In this document: positions 36,829-48,329 of the stretch, piece after piece
How positions within the stretch are numbered: the stretch's first letter is position 1
How the letters are laid out: each line of letters begins with the position of its first letter
Source: Acridotheres tristis
Taxonomy: Eukaryota > Chordata > Aves > Passeriformes > Sturnidae
Assembly (NCBI GenBank): GCA_037013685.1
Contig: CM072885.1
Coordinates: 29,333,876 to 29,397,875 of the forward strand
Reading direction: 5' to 3'
DNA: 64,000 nt
The notes under the pieces: model-generated
Database searches by the model: none
Told to the model about the DNA's origin: nothing
What the model saw: the letters and a program-made list of their open reading frames with translations, nothing else
Position numbers and translations under genes: made by a program

Positions 36829-39202
36829 AAATCAGGCCAGTATGGTAATTCATCAGTAGTTGGTCTTCCATGAAAGCAACAGTTTTCTCTGTTTGAGCAT
36901 ATTTTTCCTATAGGTACTTAATATGTGGCAGTAACAAATCACATTAGTAATTTTCTAGAATGTGCAAGATAACAAAGAAAAATTCAAAACTTCAGGAAGT
37001 TTCAAATTTTTACTATAGTATTTTATATAGGAGCTATAAAGGCTCTTATGTGTTTCAGAGGAAATACATAAATATGCCTTGTTTGAAGGCAGCATGTAAT
37101 TTTCTCGTCATGTTAGTCCAACTGTTAACCTTTTCTGAGAGTAGCAGCCACAATTACAACTTGTTCTGAGATGCTGAACAAGATATATTATTTAGAGTTT
37201 TTTTGGATGAAAAGTTATTTCCATTTTCTGAAAAATAATTTACAACAAATTAGTTACAGAATTTACTAATACTTGGAGAGAACTGCATTACTTAGCACAA
37301 TGGGGAAAATGATACATTTAATCAGGTTCTATTCTTAAGAAGGAAGTAAATACAGCAAATTAATTGAAGGGTTATGTTCCATTGAATACATTCTTAAATC
37401 CTTCCCTTTCAGTTTTACGCTGAATGTTTTTTACTCTGAAAGATTAAATAACCATTTTGCCTTACTCAAGTGAGGCAAGACCATTTTCCTTGTTAGTAAG
37501 ACAAGACCAGAAAAGTAACACATTTTAGGCAGCACTTCCAATAAAAATGCAAATAAACAGGGAAGTCCAGAGCTGTGCAACAATAGAAATCAAATTCTAG
37601 AAAAGAAGGAAAGAGTGAGAGAGCTGCGGCTGTTTATAAGAGCAATAAAAATCCAACTGGCTTCAAATATTTAAATATCTAAAAAAAACCATAATGTACA
37701 TAAAAGACTGTTTCAAGGAATAAAGCAATTTCTTTCTCTCTATTCATCTTGCCTGGAAGAAGATGTAATGATCTAAAATTGCAAAAGCAGGCTTGTCTTA
37801 AATGTTAAACAAAAATCCAAAAAGGGACAGGTGGGAGCTGAAGTAGATCAACTAAGGCAGTCATTACACTTTTCTAGAGGTGTCTCCAAGACTAATCAAC
37901 ATCTGTCAAGAATAATGTTGAAGCTGAGCCTGCTGTGAAGAAAGGACCAACAGACTGTACAATATTTCAAGGTCTTCGCAAATCCCGGTTTTTTAATTGC
38001 TTTATATTGTCTACACATCAAAATCTAGGTAATTTGGATTTATCAATAATAAGCAATAGTAAAGGCATGTTGGTATGGGCTTTACCAAAATGTTACTTCC
38101 CAATGCTTGTAACTTTACAGCACATGCTGTATGGCCTATCTAGTCCCTTTTCCAGCTGCCAGAACATGTTGCTGCTGTGTCTTCTATCTTTAGTCACAGT
38201 TACTGATTTAAGCCTTTTCAAGTTAAAATTGCTCTTCACTTTCTGTGAAGGACAACCCAAACTCTGTTATTCTTATCAAAAGTATTTTCTTTTAATGTTA
38301 TTTTTGCATAGCTCCAGAGGTGCAATTTGCAGCTTATGAGTATACATGCTACTACTGGCACCCTTAGGAAAACATCCTGTCAGTGATGATTCTCAAGAAA
38401 TAAACTCCCACAGACAAGAACTGTCATAAAGTCAGTATTTCGGGTTCGTTTCCATCTCCTCACAGTTCCTAAAATTTAAAAAAAGAGCAAAACAAAATCA
38501 ACAACAGAATTACTTTTTTTTTTTTTAATGGCTCCCCAGAGTCTCAGCTACACCCATGCTAACATATTTTTCCTCTTCTTGTTGCCATCTCACTCTGCCA
38601 TATTCCATGGCTTCTCAATACCCCACTTAAACAGAAGTGATAGCACCCAACTTTTGCCTGGCTTAAAAGCCATTTATTGTGTGGTAGGCATACACTTAAT
38701 ATGTTTTTCAGTCTAAATTAGGTTAAAATAATCTCTTGGTCGAACACCCACATTGATGACTCGGGGTGTGGAGAAGGGAAATGAAAGGAGAGGAGGGAGA
38801 GTGTCCCCAGATCAAACCAGACTAAATCCGGTCTATCTCCTGTAGGGATTGACTATGGTCAGTCAGTTCATGCCTTTGGTGTCTCATGTGAGAACTGAAA
38901 TTATAAGATAGGAAATATAAGAGGTAGGAAACATAAAGGAGGAAATCACCTCCATTATTTCTTAAAATTAAAAACAAAATTAAATCCACTTCTACTAGTT
39001 TCAGCAGCTCTCAAAAACAAAAATTCTGGATGACAAACCTAATTAAGGAGTAGTGCCTTAGTCTAAGTTAGAGTTTACAATCTTTTTCTCATTTCTTTCT
39101 TTTTTTCCCCCAAGGAAAGCCTTCAACAGAGAGATTCACTTAAACTGTCATTTGTCATTTTCCAAATTTAACAAAATGGACCATTTGGTCCATTTCCATG
39201 AC
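36829..39202. other. Non-coding stretch
   Basis: A 134-codon plus frame at 37935-38339 is hydrophobic (rich in L, F, S and C). It has no recognisable motif, and its length is near the chance maximum. At 38740-38900 a short patch holds several CpGs, possibly the relic of an unrecognised element. Confidence 0.4.
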
Positions 39203-39279
39203 TGTATATGTATATATACATATATACATATATACATGTATACATACACATACACATATACATATATATATACACACAC
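39203..39279. repeat. TA/CA alternating microsatellite
   Basis: Almost perfect alternating purine-pyrimidine tract (TATATACATATATACATATA and similar, ending TACACACACG). It also creates the Y/T/I-rich part of the plus frame at 39152-39442. Confidence 0.9.
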
Positions 39280-40379
39280 GAAATACTCCAGTCTTTATAT
39301 GGATGAAAGTATTAATACAAAAACAATGAAACTGCTTTGTCAACTTATCAAAAAAGAAAATATAGGGAATGAAAGTGAACCACAGTGGGAGAAAGAGAGT
39401 TCTGGTGTTGAAATAGCAGGAAAATCTTTACTTCTTGTTTAGGTTTGAACCAAGTATCTGAAAGCCCCAAAGGAAAGATTAGATTTTGCAATATGTAGAG
39501 AAGCTCCCAGAAAGTTCATATTTGTGGGGCTGGAGCCAGGCAGGATGATAAAGAGACAAGAGTAGATTAGGTTTATGTACAATTTGCTAATGTAGCTATC
39601 ATTTAATAATTTTTTTTGGATTATGGGGATTATTTACATCACTCTATTAAATGAGACTAAATATTACCAAAATCTAACACTTTTTCTGTGCAGAACTATT
39701 TTTGACAATTATTTTGGAAAAATTACAAGAAGTAAAGCTTTCTCTAGAGAGTTCTGTCATTTCCTGCAAAAACTCTACTGTTTCCTGCAGGAGCTCTCAC
39801 AAAATGAGAAAGCTGTCAGGATTTAAAACACTGCATCACACACATCCAGATTTGCTCTGAGCAGAACAAGACATGACAACGCTACAAATAGCCAGTGGCC
39901 TTTTCACACACTGGGCTTCAACCCATAGAGGCAATGCAGGAGTTTTCATGGAAATTGTCCAGCACAAGCATAGCTTTCTGTTGCCATAGTAGATACTGAG
40001 CTTCTATCTTAGCTGCAGACAAAGGCTGGGAAAACAAATCAAGCCCTATTATAATGTTTATTCTCTGATGCAAACAGAAAAAAAATAACCTATTGTGTTT
40101 GTACATACAAACAAATAGCCTGGTATTTTTTGGCATTTGTCAGGGTTTTTTCCTTTTCCATGTATCAATTTGGGTTTTTTTCACTGACTTTCACTGCCTA
40201 TGGCAAAGGTTTGGTAAATATACAGGAATGAGTTCCCCTTTATATTAATAGACAGTTTTCATTTCACAATTAACTGATGAGTTCTTGTAATCTAGCCAAA
40301 CATTTTGGTGTTTGAAAACAGATACACTTTTGGAAAGTTCACATTTTAAGGAAAATAAATGTTTCTTGTTTTTACTGCT
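39280..40379. other. AT-rich non-coding stretch
   Basis: A K/E-rich open plus frame continues to 39442 without a good donor. I see nothing else I can name. Confidence 0.4.
40375..40379 (+). repeat. Target-site duplication, left copy (CTGCT)
   Basis: Identical to 40802-40806; brackets the solo LTR exactly. Confidence 0.85.
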
Positions 40380-40801
40380 TGTCATGGTTTAGGAATAGTA
40401 CTCCCCAGTTCACCTCACCCACTGAGACTCTCCCAAATGAGATGCTGCTACCTGTTCCCCTGCTTCCCTTCCCCCTTATTGCTCCTAGGATGGACTTGAG
40501 AACTAGAGGCACAAACCTGAAAATCACAGGCTGAGATCAGAACAATTTAGTGGAAACAGCAAATAGATAAGAAAACAAACACTAACAGCAGCAGTATCAA
40601 TAACAAAAGGTGTAAGACAAAGAAAGTATTTACATGGAACATAAAACAACACTGTAGTGTTTTGCATTCCACAATGAGACAGTGCCCTACTCCTGCCCCT
40701 CACAAGTGACATGAGATGATATCAAATAATTTTAGGGCCTGGCCATGCCCACTTCCCATCTACCATAAAATATGAATCCTGTCTTGGTCAAAACCAGGAC
40801 A
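40380..40801 (-). mobile_element. Solo ERV LTR with 5-bp target duplication
   Basis: The element spans TGTCATGGTTTAGG to GTCAAAACCAGGACA, with TG...CA ends and near-inverted termini. It is flanked by CTGCT on both sides (40375-40379 and 40802-40806), a perfect 5-bp target-site duplication. On the minus strand it has the same layout as the common bird LTR seen at 13408: a TTGTTATTGATACTGCTGCT array, then CTAAATTGTTCTGATCTCAG. At 422 bp with no internal region it is a solo LTR left by recombination. The 5-bp duplication is typical of ERV integration. Confidence 0.9.
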
Positions 40802-40806
40802 CTGCT
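40802..40806 (+). repeat. Target-site duplication, right copy (CTGCT)
   Basis: Identical to 40375-40379. Confidence 0.85.
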
Positions 40807-41277
40807 GTCTCCATACTGAGTGATATTGACTGGTGCAGTAACTATAGGGAAGCAGGACACTCATTATGCAGCATTTTTAATGACACTATCAGCTCGTACT
40901 GCTTTCAACAAAGATGTTTTAGCAGGTCTGGGGCTGTGTCAAGGCTACCAAGGGTTAACACATGTTCTGAAATTAGTGGATTAGCTGATGTTTTTGCTAT
41001 GTTTTGATAGTTTTGTGTGCCTTGTCACACATACCTCTGCCCATAGGAAAGAAGCTAACCAAAGGAATGAGCAGGGAAGTTTGCCATCTTTCCCTAACAC
41101 CAATATTTAAGTTTGGTGAAGCAAATATGATAATTTTTTCCTTAAAATGTGAACTTTCCAAAAGTGTATCCTTCAGATGTGAGGACTAGCATCCGCAAAC
41201 TATTCATTTAATTTGTCCTCCCACTCTCACTGCTCCTTGCTCTGCCTGTATGATGCAAAAACAAAAGAACAGAATAT

Positions 41278-41427
41278 ATGAGAGATGATATGCACAGTAC
41301 CTTCTTGGAACAAAAACATTACTCATCCCCTCTGGACTGCCTGGAGATAAAGAGGAGGAAAACAGTGGCTTTCATCCCTGTTCAGGACTCATTTGAACTT
41401 TTACCCATGGTCTGTGAGGAAAGTGAG
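41278..41427 (+). CDS. Candidate plus-strand exon, 50 codons
   Basis: Open frame from an ATG in weak context (start MRDDMHSTFLEQKHYSSPLD) to a good donor, AGTGAG then GTAGGTTCT. Varied composition with charged and aromatic residues. It is unclear whether the ATG is a real start. The opposite strand has a good acceptor in the same place (CTCACTTTCCTCACAG), so strand is not settled. Confidence 0.15.
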
Positions 41428-44400
41428 GTAGGTTCTACAGAAACCACCACCAATATATATTAGAAGTTAAACCAAATTTCATTCCTCCTCTGGAGCTGCC
41501 ATTTTTATGTAGCATGCAACTCTCTGCCTTATCATATGGCATTTTATAAAGGGAGCATTATCTGTCACACAAGGTGCACAGGGCATTTTTCTGCATTGCT
41601 TGGTGCCCATTTCCCCAAAGCAACCCTACTGTTGAAGGCAGTAAAGAACAAAAGGCATGAGACAAAAGCTGAGTCGTTCATTTTAGCAGATAAGTTAAAG
41701 AGCAGTTCTGATATTGCTCCCATAGCAGAAAAGGTCAAATGCATCAGGCAGCTTTGGCTCAAAAACTTTTTCAGATGGATCCAAAGATTGTCTCAATACC
41801 CAAGTAGTCAGACCACTTCTTCAGGAAACCACACCTCACGTCTCTGAAGAGAGATTGGTTTACACAAAGAGAAATGGGTGCACTCAGTGTCTTCCAGAAC
41901 AAGACCTATTCTGTGCTAGAAAGTGTCCACTCCACCAAAACATCAATGTTCCCTTCCTGGCCTGGTGGAAAGTGCAGGTAGGACACAGCACCTTATTCTT
42001 TGATACAGGGAGCTTTTGATTAGTTACACCTTGTTGAAAAATGCAAAGAAAATAAATTAAATGAAAGACTTCAACCTGACTTCAGACAAAGGGCTATGAA
42101 GGATCGAGTGCTCTTCAGAGTGTGAGAGCCCTGCAGTCCCTGTGCCTCAGCTCTCTGGCCCCAGGCTGAGCACCCTGGCTGTCGAATGCAGGGGGAGGCA
42201 GCAGCTGCTCATGCTTTTCTCCAGATATCTGCAGACAGCATGTTGCTAAACAGAAAACATTTTTTCACTTTACAGTCTCTTCCTCTGGACAGAAATCCTG
42301 AAGCAGTTAAAATGTGGTTGGAGCCAAATCTCTCTCCTTTGTCCCCCCAGTTAGGCTGCCAAAGGGACAAAAGTACAAATATTTACTCTGCTTTTGCTTT
42401 ATGCCCTGCCACCCGTTTCTGCCCAAGCAACATTAACAAAGCAGAATACAATACCAACAGCACCAGGCTTTGTTGTTTTGCCACCAATACTGAAATACTT
42501 TCTGTCTGCCCAGATAAGAATAAGACCTAATGTGATCCTACATTAGCAGCAGAAGCACTTATTTCTTTCTCACTGAAGGTATCCTCAAAAGCTTTGTAAA
42601 CATCCTGCTTGTATATAAAATTGAGATATTTGTCTGTCCATAAATTTGTGATTTACAGCACCAGAAGAGAGCAGAGTCTGACCATAGAAGAATGAAGAAC
42701 AAAACAATTGTGTTCAAAGTATCTACAGCTTTGCTGCTTGTTTCTTTTCTTTCACTAAAGAGCTCAAGCAGTTAAGGAGAACTATGTAACAAATCAAGCC
42801 ATGAGACTTCCAAAAAACAGCCCAGATTTTTCAGAAGCTTAGAGTAAAAAAAAAATATATTGTGCAAGATAAGAGTAAAAAATAGACAAGGTTCTCAGAT
42901 TTTCGTATGCTTAAGGGGGTAAAAATTTGCAGAATACATGTAAGATCCAATAGCAAAACAACAAAAAAGCAACAGTCAAAAAACTCTGAAAAGACATTAT
43001 CATACATAGTAAATAGACCATATTTTGCTCTGAGTTGCAACTAAAGTACCATTTTGCTTAACTTTAGAATTTCAGTTTCTCTGAAAGCAGGAAAGTTTTT
43101 TCAATACATTCAAATACATTTTAAAATGCTATGGTTTATAAAAGTAGATAAAATCACATAGCTTTTTTCAGAATCTTAATTTTTGCAAAAATATTTCAGA
43201 AGGGTTTTTTGAAAAAGTCTTTAAGATTTGACTCTTCTACCTTCTATAGAAATAAAGGGTAGCTCAGAGACATCAATGAGGCTAACAAATCATGGTGGGT
43301 CAGCTGACCTGGAGAGGAAATGGCTTATCTATACCAGAAAATTTTTATGCTTTTCAAACATTTTTGCTATCCCAAACTGGAATGCAATAGTGGAATCCAC
43401 CAAAATTTTATGACCAAACCCTTCACCTCAAAAATGTGCTTTAGATTCATCGAATTGCTTTCACTAAAATATTAAATTTTTTGGCCAGATTCAATTTTAT
43501 AATAAAAGCTTCCTTCTGACATCAAACCCTTGTAATTTGAAAAATCTCTAAGGAGAAGTTTTTTCTGTTTTTCCTTTTTCTCAAATCTGTTTTTTAAAAA
43601 TGGCATTTTGTTATCATGTTATTCTGCCACTAAATTTCACCTAGGACAAGGCTTTGGAATATACTAAGGACCTATTCTCAAGGAATCTATGTTATTACAC
43701 CTAGGTGAATGTCATCCTTTTGGTCCTCCCCATCTTATTTGTTAACATAGAGAACTTCTCATGTTGTATCATTTCTCACCATGCATTTCCAGAAGTGCAC
43801 TGATAAGTAATCTGAATACTTTAATCACACCAGAAGTGTGAGCAAAGCACAACAAGAAAGTTCTCTGTGGACACTATATAAATTTGTTAAAATAACATAG
43901 TGAGAAGTGAAATATTAAAAAAAAATTAAAATAAATACACTGAGAATATTATCTTTATCCATTAAACTGTGAGCGTGCTGGGTCAATAAAGCACTGAATA
44001 ATAGCATAAGGCTTTCAACGAGAAAAATAATGTGACTCAAAAGGATTTTCCAGTCTGGAGGATACATTACTATTTTTATGGTAATCTTATAAACACAGGG
44101 AACTGGTGAATATATTTTCCCGAGAGAAGCATATTCATGGATCTTGTCATCAAGCCTTTTTCTGCACAGTATAAATCAGTAAATCTTGCAAAGGGTAAAC
44201 CATAAGGATGAAATGTGTAACTTGGAGATGCATGTGAACATCTCTCCTGTAAACTCTGCTCTGAGATTTCATGACTTACACCCTGCTCCAAAATAAATTT
44301 CATGTGATAGGATCATAACAATGAAAGCATGCACCCTTGGATGCATGTACCCAGTGGCTGACACTTAGAATTATTGTTTTTGAGGAAATTTTCATGTTAT

Positions 44401-44625
44401 TTCATTCCAGTTGTTAACGAACACCAATTACAACACAGAAAAGTGGATAAAATCAATTTACAAAACGCTGGCTAGCCATGTGGGTTGGGTAACACAACTG
44501 CCCATGGTTGGAAAGCATTTTCACAGCAAAAGGATGGGGATATTCCTCCTCTTTTCACTCTGATGTGTGGAGTAGAGGCTTTCAGTTTGGCTGTCAAAAG
44601 AGCTTAGAGGGCTCAAACTGCTCAC
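41428..44625. other. Non-coding stretch
   Basis: Plus frames at 41536-41847 (103 codons) and 42186-42530 (114 codons) are open but lack motifs and splice support, and lie at about chance length. No named repeat. Confidence 0.4.
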
Positions 44626-44733
44626 CTGCACAAGGAGTACTGGGTGGACACAACCACTTGCACCACCTCTATGTCTAAACACTTCAGTCAAAAGCTGAAC
44701 CTTAATGTTTGTAAAGCACTTTGAAGATTGCAA
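44626..44733 (-). CDS. Candidate internal exon, 36 codons, unknown
   Basis: Minus-strand acceptor GGATTATTCTTGTCAG and strong donor CTTGTGCAG then GTGAGC enclose exactly 36 codons in phase 0. The peptide starts LQSSKCFTNIKVQLLTEVFR and ends GCVHPVLLVQ. One of the better candidates because both sites are good and both ends fall on codon boundaries. Not recognised. Confidence 0.27.
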
Positions 44734-46284
44734 CTGACAAGAATAATCCTGCTAATTCTTTGCATCTCCACTGCAGTGTTTTAATGTGCACTCTCCAGCT
44801 AATATTAATGAGCAGAGGTTGATTGATTTTCAGAAGTAAAGTAAACCTTTATCCTGAATTTGCTCCAGCCAAGGGTAAATATTCTCACTAAGACTCCTCA
44901 CTCTGTTAATGAACTCCCTGAGCTCATCTCCAGTATGACAAAACTCAAGATCAGAACTTTTTGCAGAATCTGACTCTCAGGCCGTTGTCCTTCATACAAT
45001 GTTCACAGCCCTTCTGTCCTCCAAAGCCCAAGACAAGTCAGTGTCTCAGACAGGATACACAAAGCACTGAGCTGTAGAAGGAGCTGACTACCTAATCAAC
45101 AGAAAAATCCCCCTGAAAAAGAAGGGACAGGGGATCTTTGGCATCTCTGGGAATTCATAACCCAAATCCTGTTCTGAAGGTTGGCACTTCCTACCTGTCT
45201 ATGACAAAGTGACTGATAAAACTAGTTGAGCATTCTAAAGCCTACACAAAAAGTGGTTTAAGCTTGAAGTGGAATTTGTGTAGGAGACACTATGGTCAGG
45301 AAGGCAGATTCCACAGACTGAGGCTCATCCCCTTGTGCTGCCAGTGGGCTATCCCTTCCAGTGCCCCCAGAGGCAGGAAACTTGACTCTGCTGTGTGCAG
45401 TTGCAAACAGGAGCTTGGTACTCATCCAGAATCTGGGAGCCCCTGATTTCATTTTCTTCCTTGGAAGGTCTGAGCCTGCTTCCTTGCAGGAGTGTTCCCA
45501 ATTGTACAGATTATTCTAGGACTAGAAAACGTATTGTCTTCATTCACTGTCATGTGATTAGACATCATTTTTCCTTGTCTGGACTACTCAGAGTCTTTAG
45601 GCACTTTATAAGGGCATGTGTCTCTATTACCTAATAACCACTAATACGAGCCCCAAAACCTAGGTAGTTATGGGGGAAAAGTTATTACACATCTGCTTCA
45701 CTGGCAACTCAACATTAGACTTCCCCTAGAAAAGTCTCTAGACTTTTCTGGCCATGTATTTCATTCGAGGAAACTCAGCTCATCCACAGTCTGGTGATGC
45801 TGCCCCTTCCTGTGAAAATGGCCTTGGCCAGATCAGAGTATCAAAGCTGGATCTCCTTCCTGTAGCCATAGTGTGCATATTTAGGAGGCAGATGTCCCTC
45901 CTACTGTTGAAAGACTGCAATGACTGCTCCTGCACTCTGCATGGAGCTTGATCCACTGGACAATCCTGAGAAAGTTTTAAGCTACCAGCAGAGGGAGGGC
46001 AAAAAAGGCATAATGATAATTTCTTTATGAATCTCAAATATGTTTGCTCAAAAGATAAAAACCATGCTTATTTTACTGTTGCACTATTAAGCATGCACTG
46101 AAGAAGGGTCTGGGAACAGCAATGTTCAGAAACCAAGCAAACTCACAGTATAAACTGTGTTATGTGGCACAGATGGAGGGCTGAAGGGGAGTAGCTAACT
46201 ATCCCTTTCCAGGCCACATCTATGTTCCTGCTGTTTTTCACTCCAGCCTTCTCTTACAAATGATAAAATTTTCTAACTGTGACT
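44734..46284. other. Non-coding stretch, GC-richer at 45290-45500
   Basis: The region around 45290-45500 is close to 50% G+C with overlapping open frames on both strands (for example minus 45258-45452). Several readings look equally plausible, so none is called. Confidence 0.35.
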
Positions 46285-46351
46285 GGTTTTTTTTCATTTG
46301 GTTGGTTTTTTGGGGGGATTTTTTAATTTGGTGGGGTTTGGGGTTTTTTTT
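46285..46351 (+). repeat. T/G-rich low-complexity block
   Basis: T runs with G groups (TTTTTTGGGGGGATTTTTT, GGTGGGGTTTGGGG), like the blocks at 7184 and 16738. Confidence 0.8.
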
Positions 46352-48173
46352 ACTTGAATTTGCGGTTTTCCACGTGATTTCAAAATGGGAGAAGGGCTGA
46401 AACCTCCTGCTAATACTACTTAATGGTTCTCAAGAAACTGTGCAGAGGGAGAGAGTACACAATCTTCCCATCCTCAGCATAGATACCTATTATACCCTCT
46501 AAAAAGATTAACTTTTCAAATCTTACACTTACTATGCTTCAGATACATTCTTGAACTTGTGCTGAGGAATAAGAGAGTGTTTTCTCCTCTAGAGAGCCAA
46601 GAATGACAAAGTCACAGAGAAAATATTTTTGACATATAAGGATATGTTTCAGACATCCTTCCATAGTTGTAAGCATTATCATGAGCTGAAAGATTTTCTT
46701 AGATGTCCATGCTTATGAGCCTTTAATAACAGCATCGTAGGAAGAAATTTCTCAATTTCTGACTTCTGAGCTCGTAATTTAGAAGAGAAGATCGATAAAG
46801 ACCTTGTGAATCACTGAATGTGACAGCCTTTGGTATATGAGAGTATATATTTGGTATGTATATGGTACATACATATAATCCCAATCTCAAGAGTAAAATG
46901 AAACTGTAATATTTAATTTGATTAATCAATTAGTAATTAAGATCAGAATTATTTCTCTTATTGATCCTCAGATTTATGAAGTCATCATATAATTCACATT
47001 TATTCTTCTGAGAGGTTTATGAAGAAGGTTTCTAATTGCCTAAAAGGTCACTAATAATATATACTGTTTAATTGCAAAGAGGAAATATTGATAATTAGTT
47101 CAACAAGCTTCTTGCATGTTCCCCATTCAGTTTACAGCAGACAAGTATGAGATTAATCTCTGGCTAATTTAATTACTCATTAGAGCAAACATCTGAAACT
47201 TTTTTTCTGTTTAGAGAAAGTAAAGAAATAAATGCAAGTAAGTTCAGGAGAGGCCAGTTATAACGGTAGTCATCCATTTGAAATAAAGATTGTTCATTTA
47301 GACTGCACCTAACTGTAACTCTCAGATTTTAATTCTCCACCAATTAAATAGGAATAAAAATTTATAATGGTACTTACCATTAAGCGTATATGATAAAGAA
47401 TAAAACGATAAAAATAAACTTAAATTTACAAGGGGAGATTATTCTGAGAAAGGTAAGATGACTTTAAACAATGGATATATATGAAATAGTATCTATAATC
47501 ACTGTGCTTATCTATGTGCTTATGTCCCTTGTTTAGGAGCATTCTTCATTTCCTCAGTGATGATTCAGTCTGATCAACAACTATGCTGTCTCAAGCAAGT
47601 GTTTAACAAGAGAACAGTGATGATGTCATTACACTAAAGAAAGAGGGATGTATTCTGCTAAAGCTGCAAAAAGTCCTCTTGTTTAAATCAAGCTACTGTA
47701 TCCTCTGTGCCATGTCTTCCTGTTAAAATGGAACAAGAACTGGATGGAAGCTTCCACCACTTATTTAATAGCAGAATCATCCAGACTGAAAAATCCCAAT
47801 CTGTCAACCTCCAAGTCCTACACAGAACAACATCATCTGAAAATCTCAAATGGCAATGGGAAATTCCTTGGGAACTCTTTGTCTATAGTTTGCAGGACTT
47901 CTGAAGGAGTTAAAAAACTATTGGTTTCTCAGATGTCTCTGTGGAAACCTGTGCTGTGCAGTGAGTTCCCCAATACACTTTAATTTACATATTGAAGTTG
48001 CATGGGTACAGCTACAAGTAATTAAGACACAAAAAATAGCTTAAAGAAGCTATAATCTACTTTTCATTACTGGAAAACCATGCAAGAATATTAAAGGACT
48101 GAGACCTACAATCAAACTGAATAGTCTTTGCAAATAATAATATTACAAAGGAAGCAGAAGAATAGAGCACCTC
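46352..48173. other. AT-rich non-coding stretch
   Basis: At about 47380-47440 a good minus-strand acceptor and donor (CTTACCTTTCTCAG; CTTAATG then GTAAGTACC) enclose a segment with stops in all frames, a useful reminder that strong splice-like sites occur by chance here. Confidence 0.45.
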
Positions 48174-48329
48174 AAAAAAAAAAACAAAACCAAAAACAAA
48201 AAAACCCAAAACAAAACAAAACAAACACCCATACAAACAAAACCAAAACAAAAATCCTAACCTAACAAAAAAACCCAACCAGCAAACCAAAAAAAAAAAA
48301 AAAAAACAGGAAAGAAAGAAAGAAAGAGA
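48174..48329 (+). repeat. A/C-rich block with poly(A) and (GAAA)n
   Basis: About 115 bases of A with C groups, then 18 A (48289-48306), then a GAAA array (48309-48327). Equivalent to the T/G-rich blocks in reverse orientation. It explains the F/W/L/V-rich minus frame at 48057-48377. Confidence 0.9.

Noticed and set aside
37935..38339. 134-codon plus-strand frame
   Set aside because: Hydrophobic and rich in L, S, F and C, with no motif, start context or splice site. About one or two frames this long are expected by chance.
39152..39442. 96-codon plus frame
   Set aside because: Its first half is the TA/CA microsatellite; the K/E-rich second half lacks a good donor.
47383..47450. Minus-strand exon defined by CTTACCTTTCTCAG and GTAAGTACC
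   Set aside because: All three frames contain stops, so it cannot be an intact internal coding exon.
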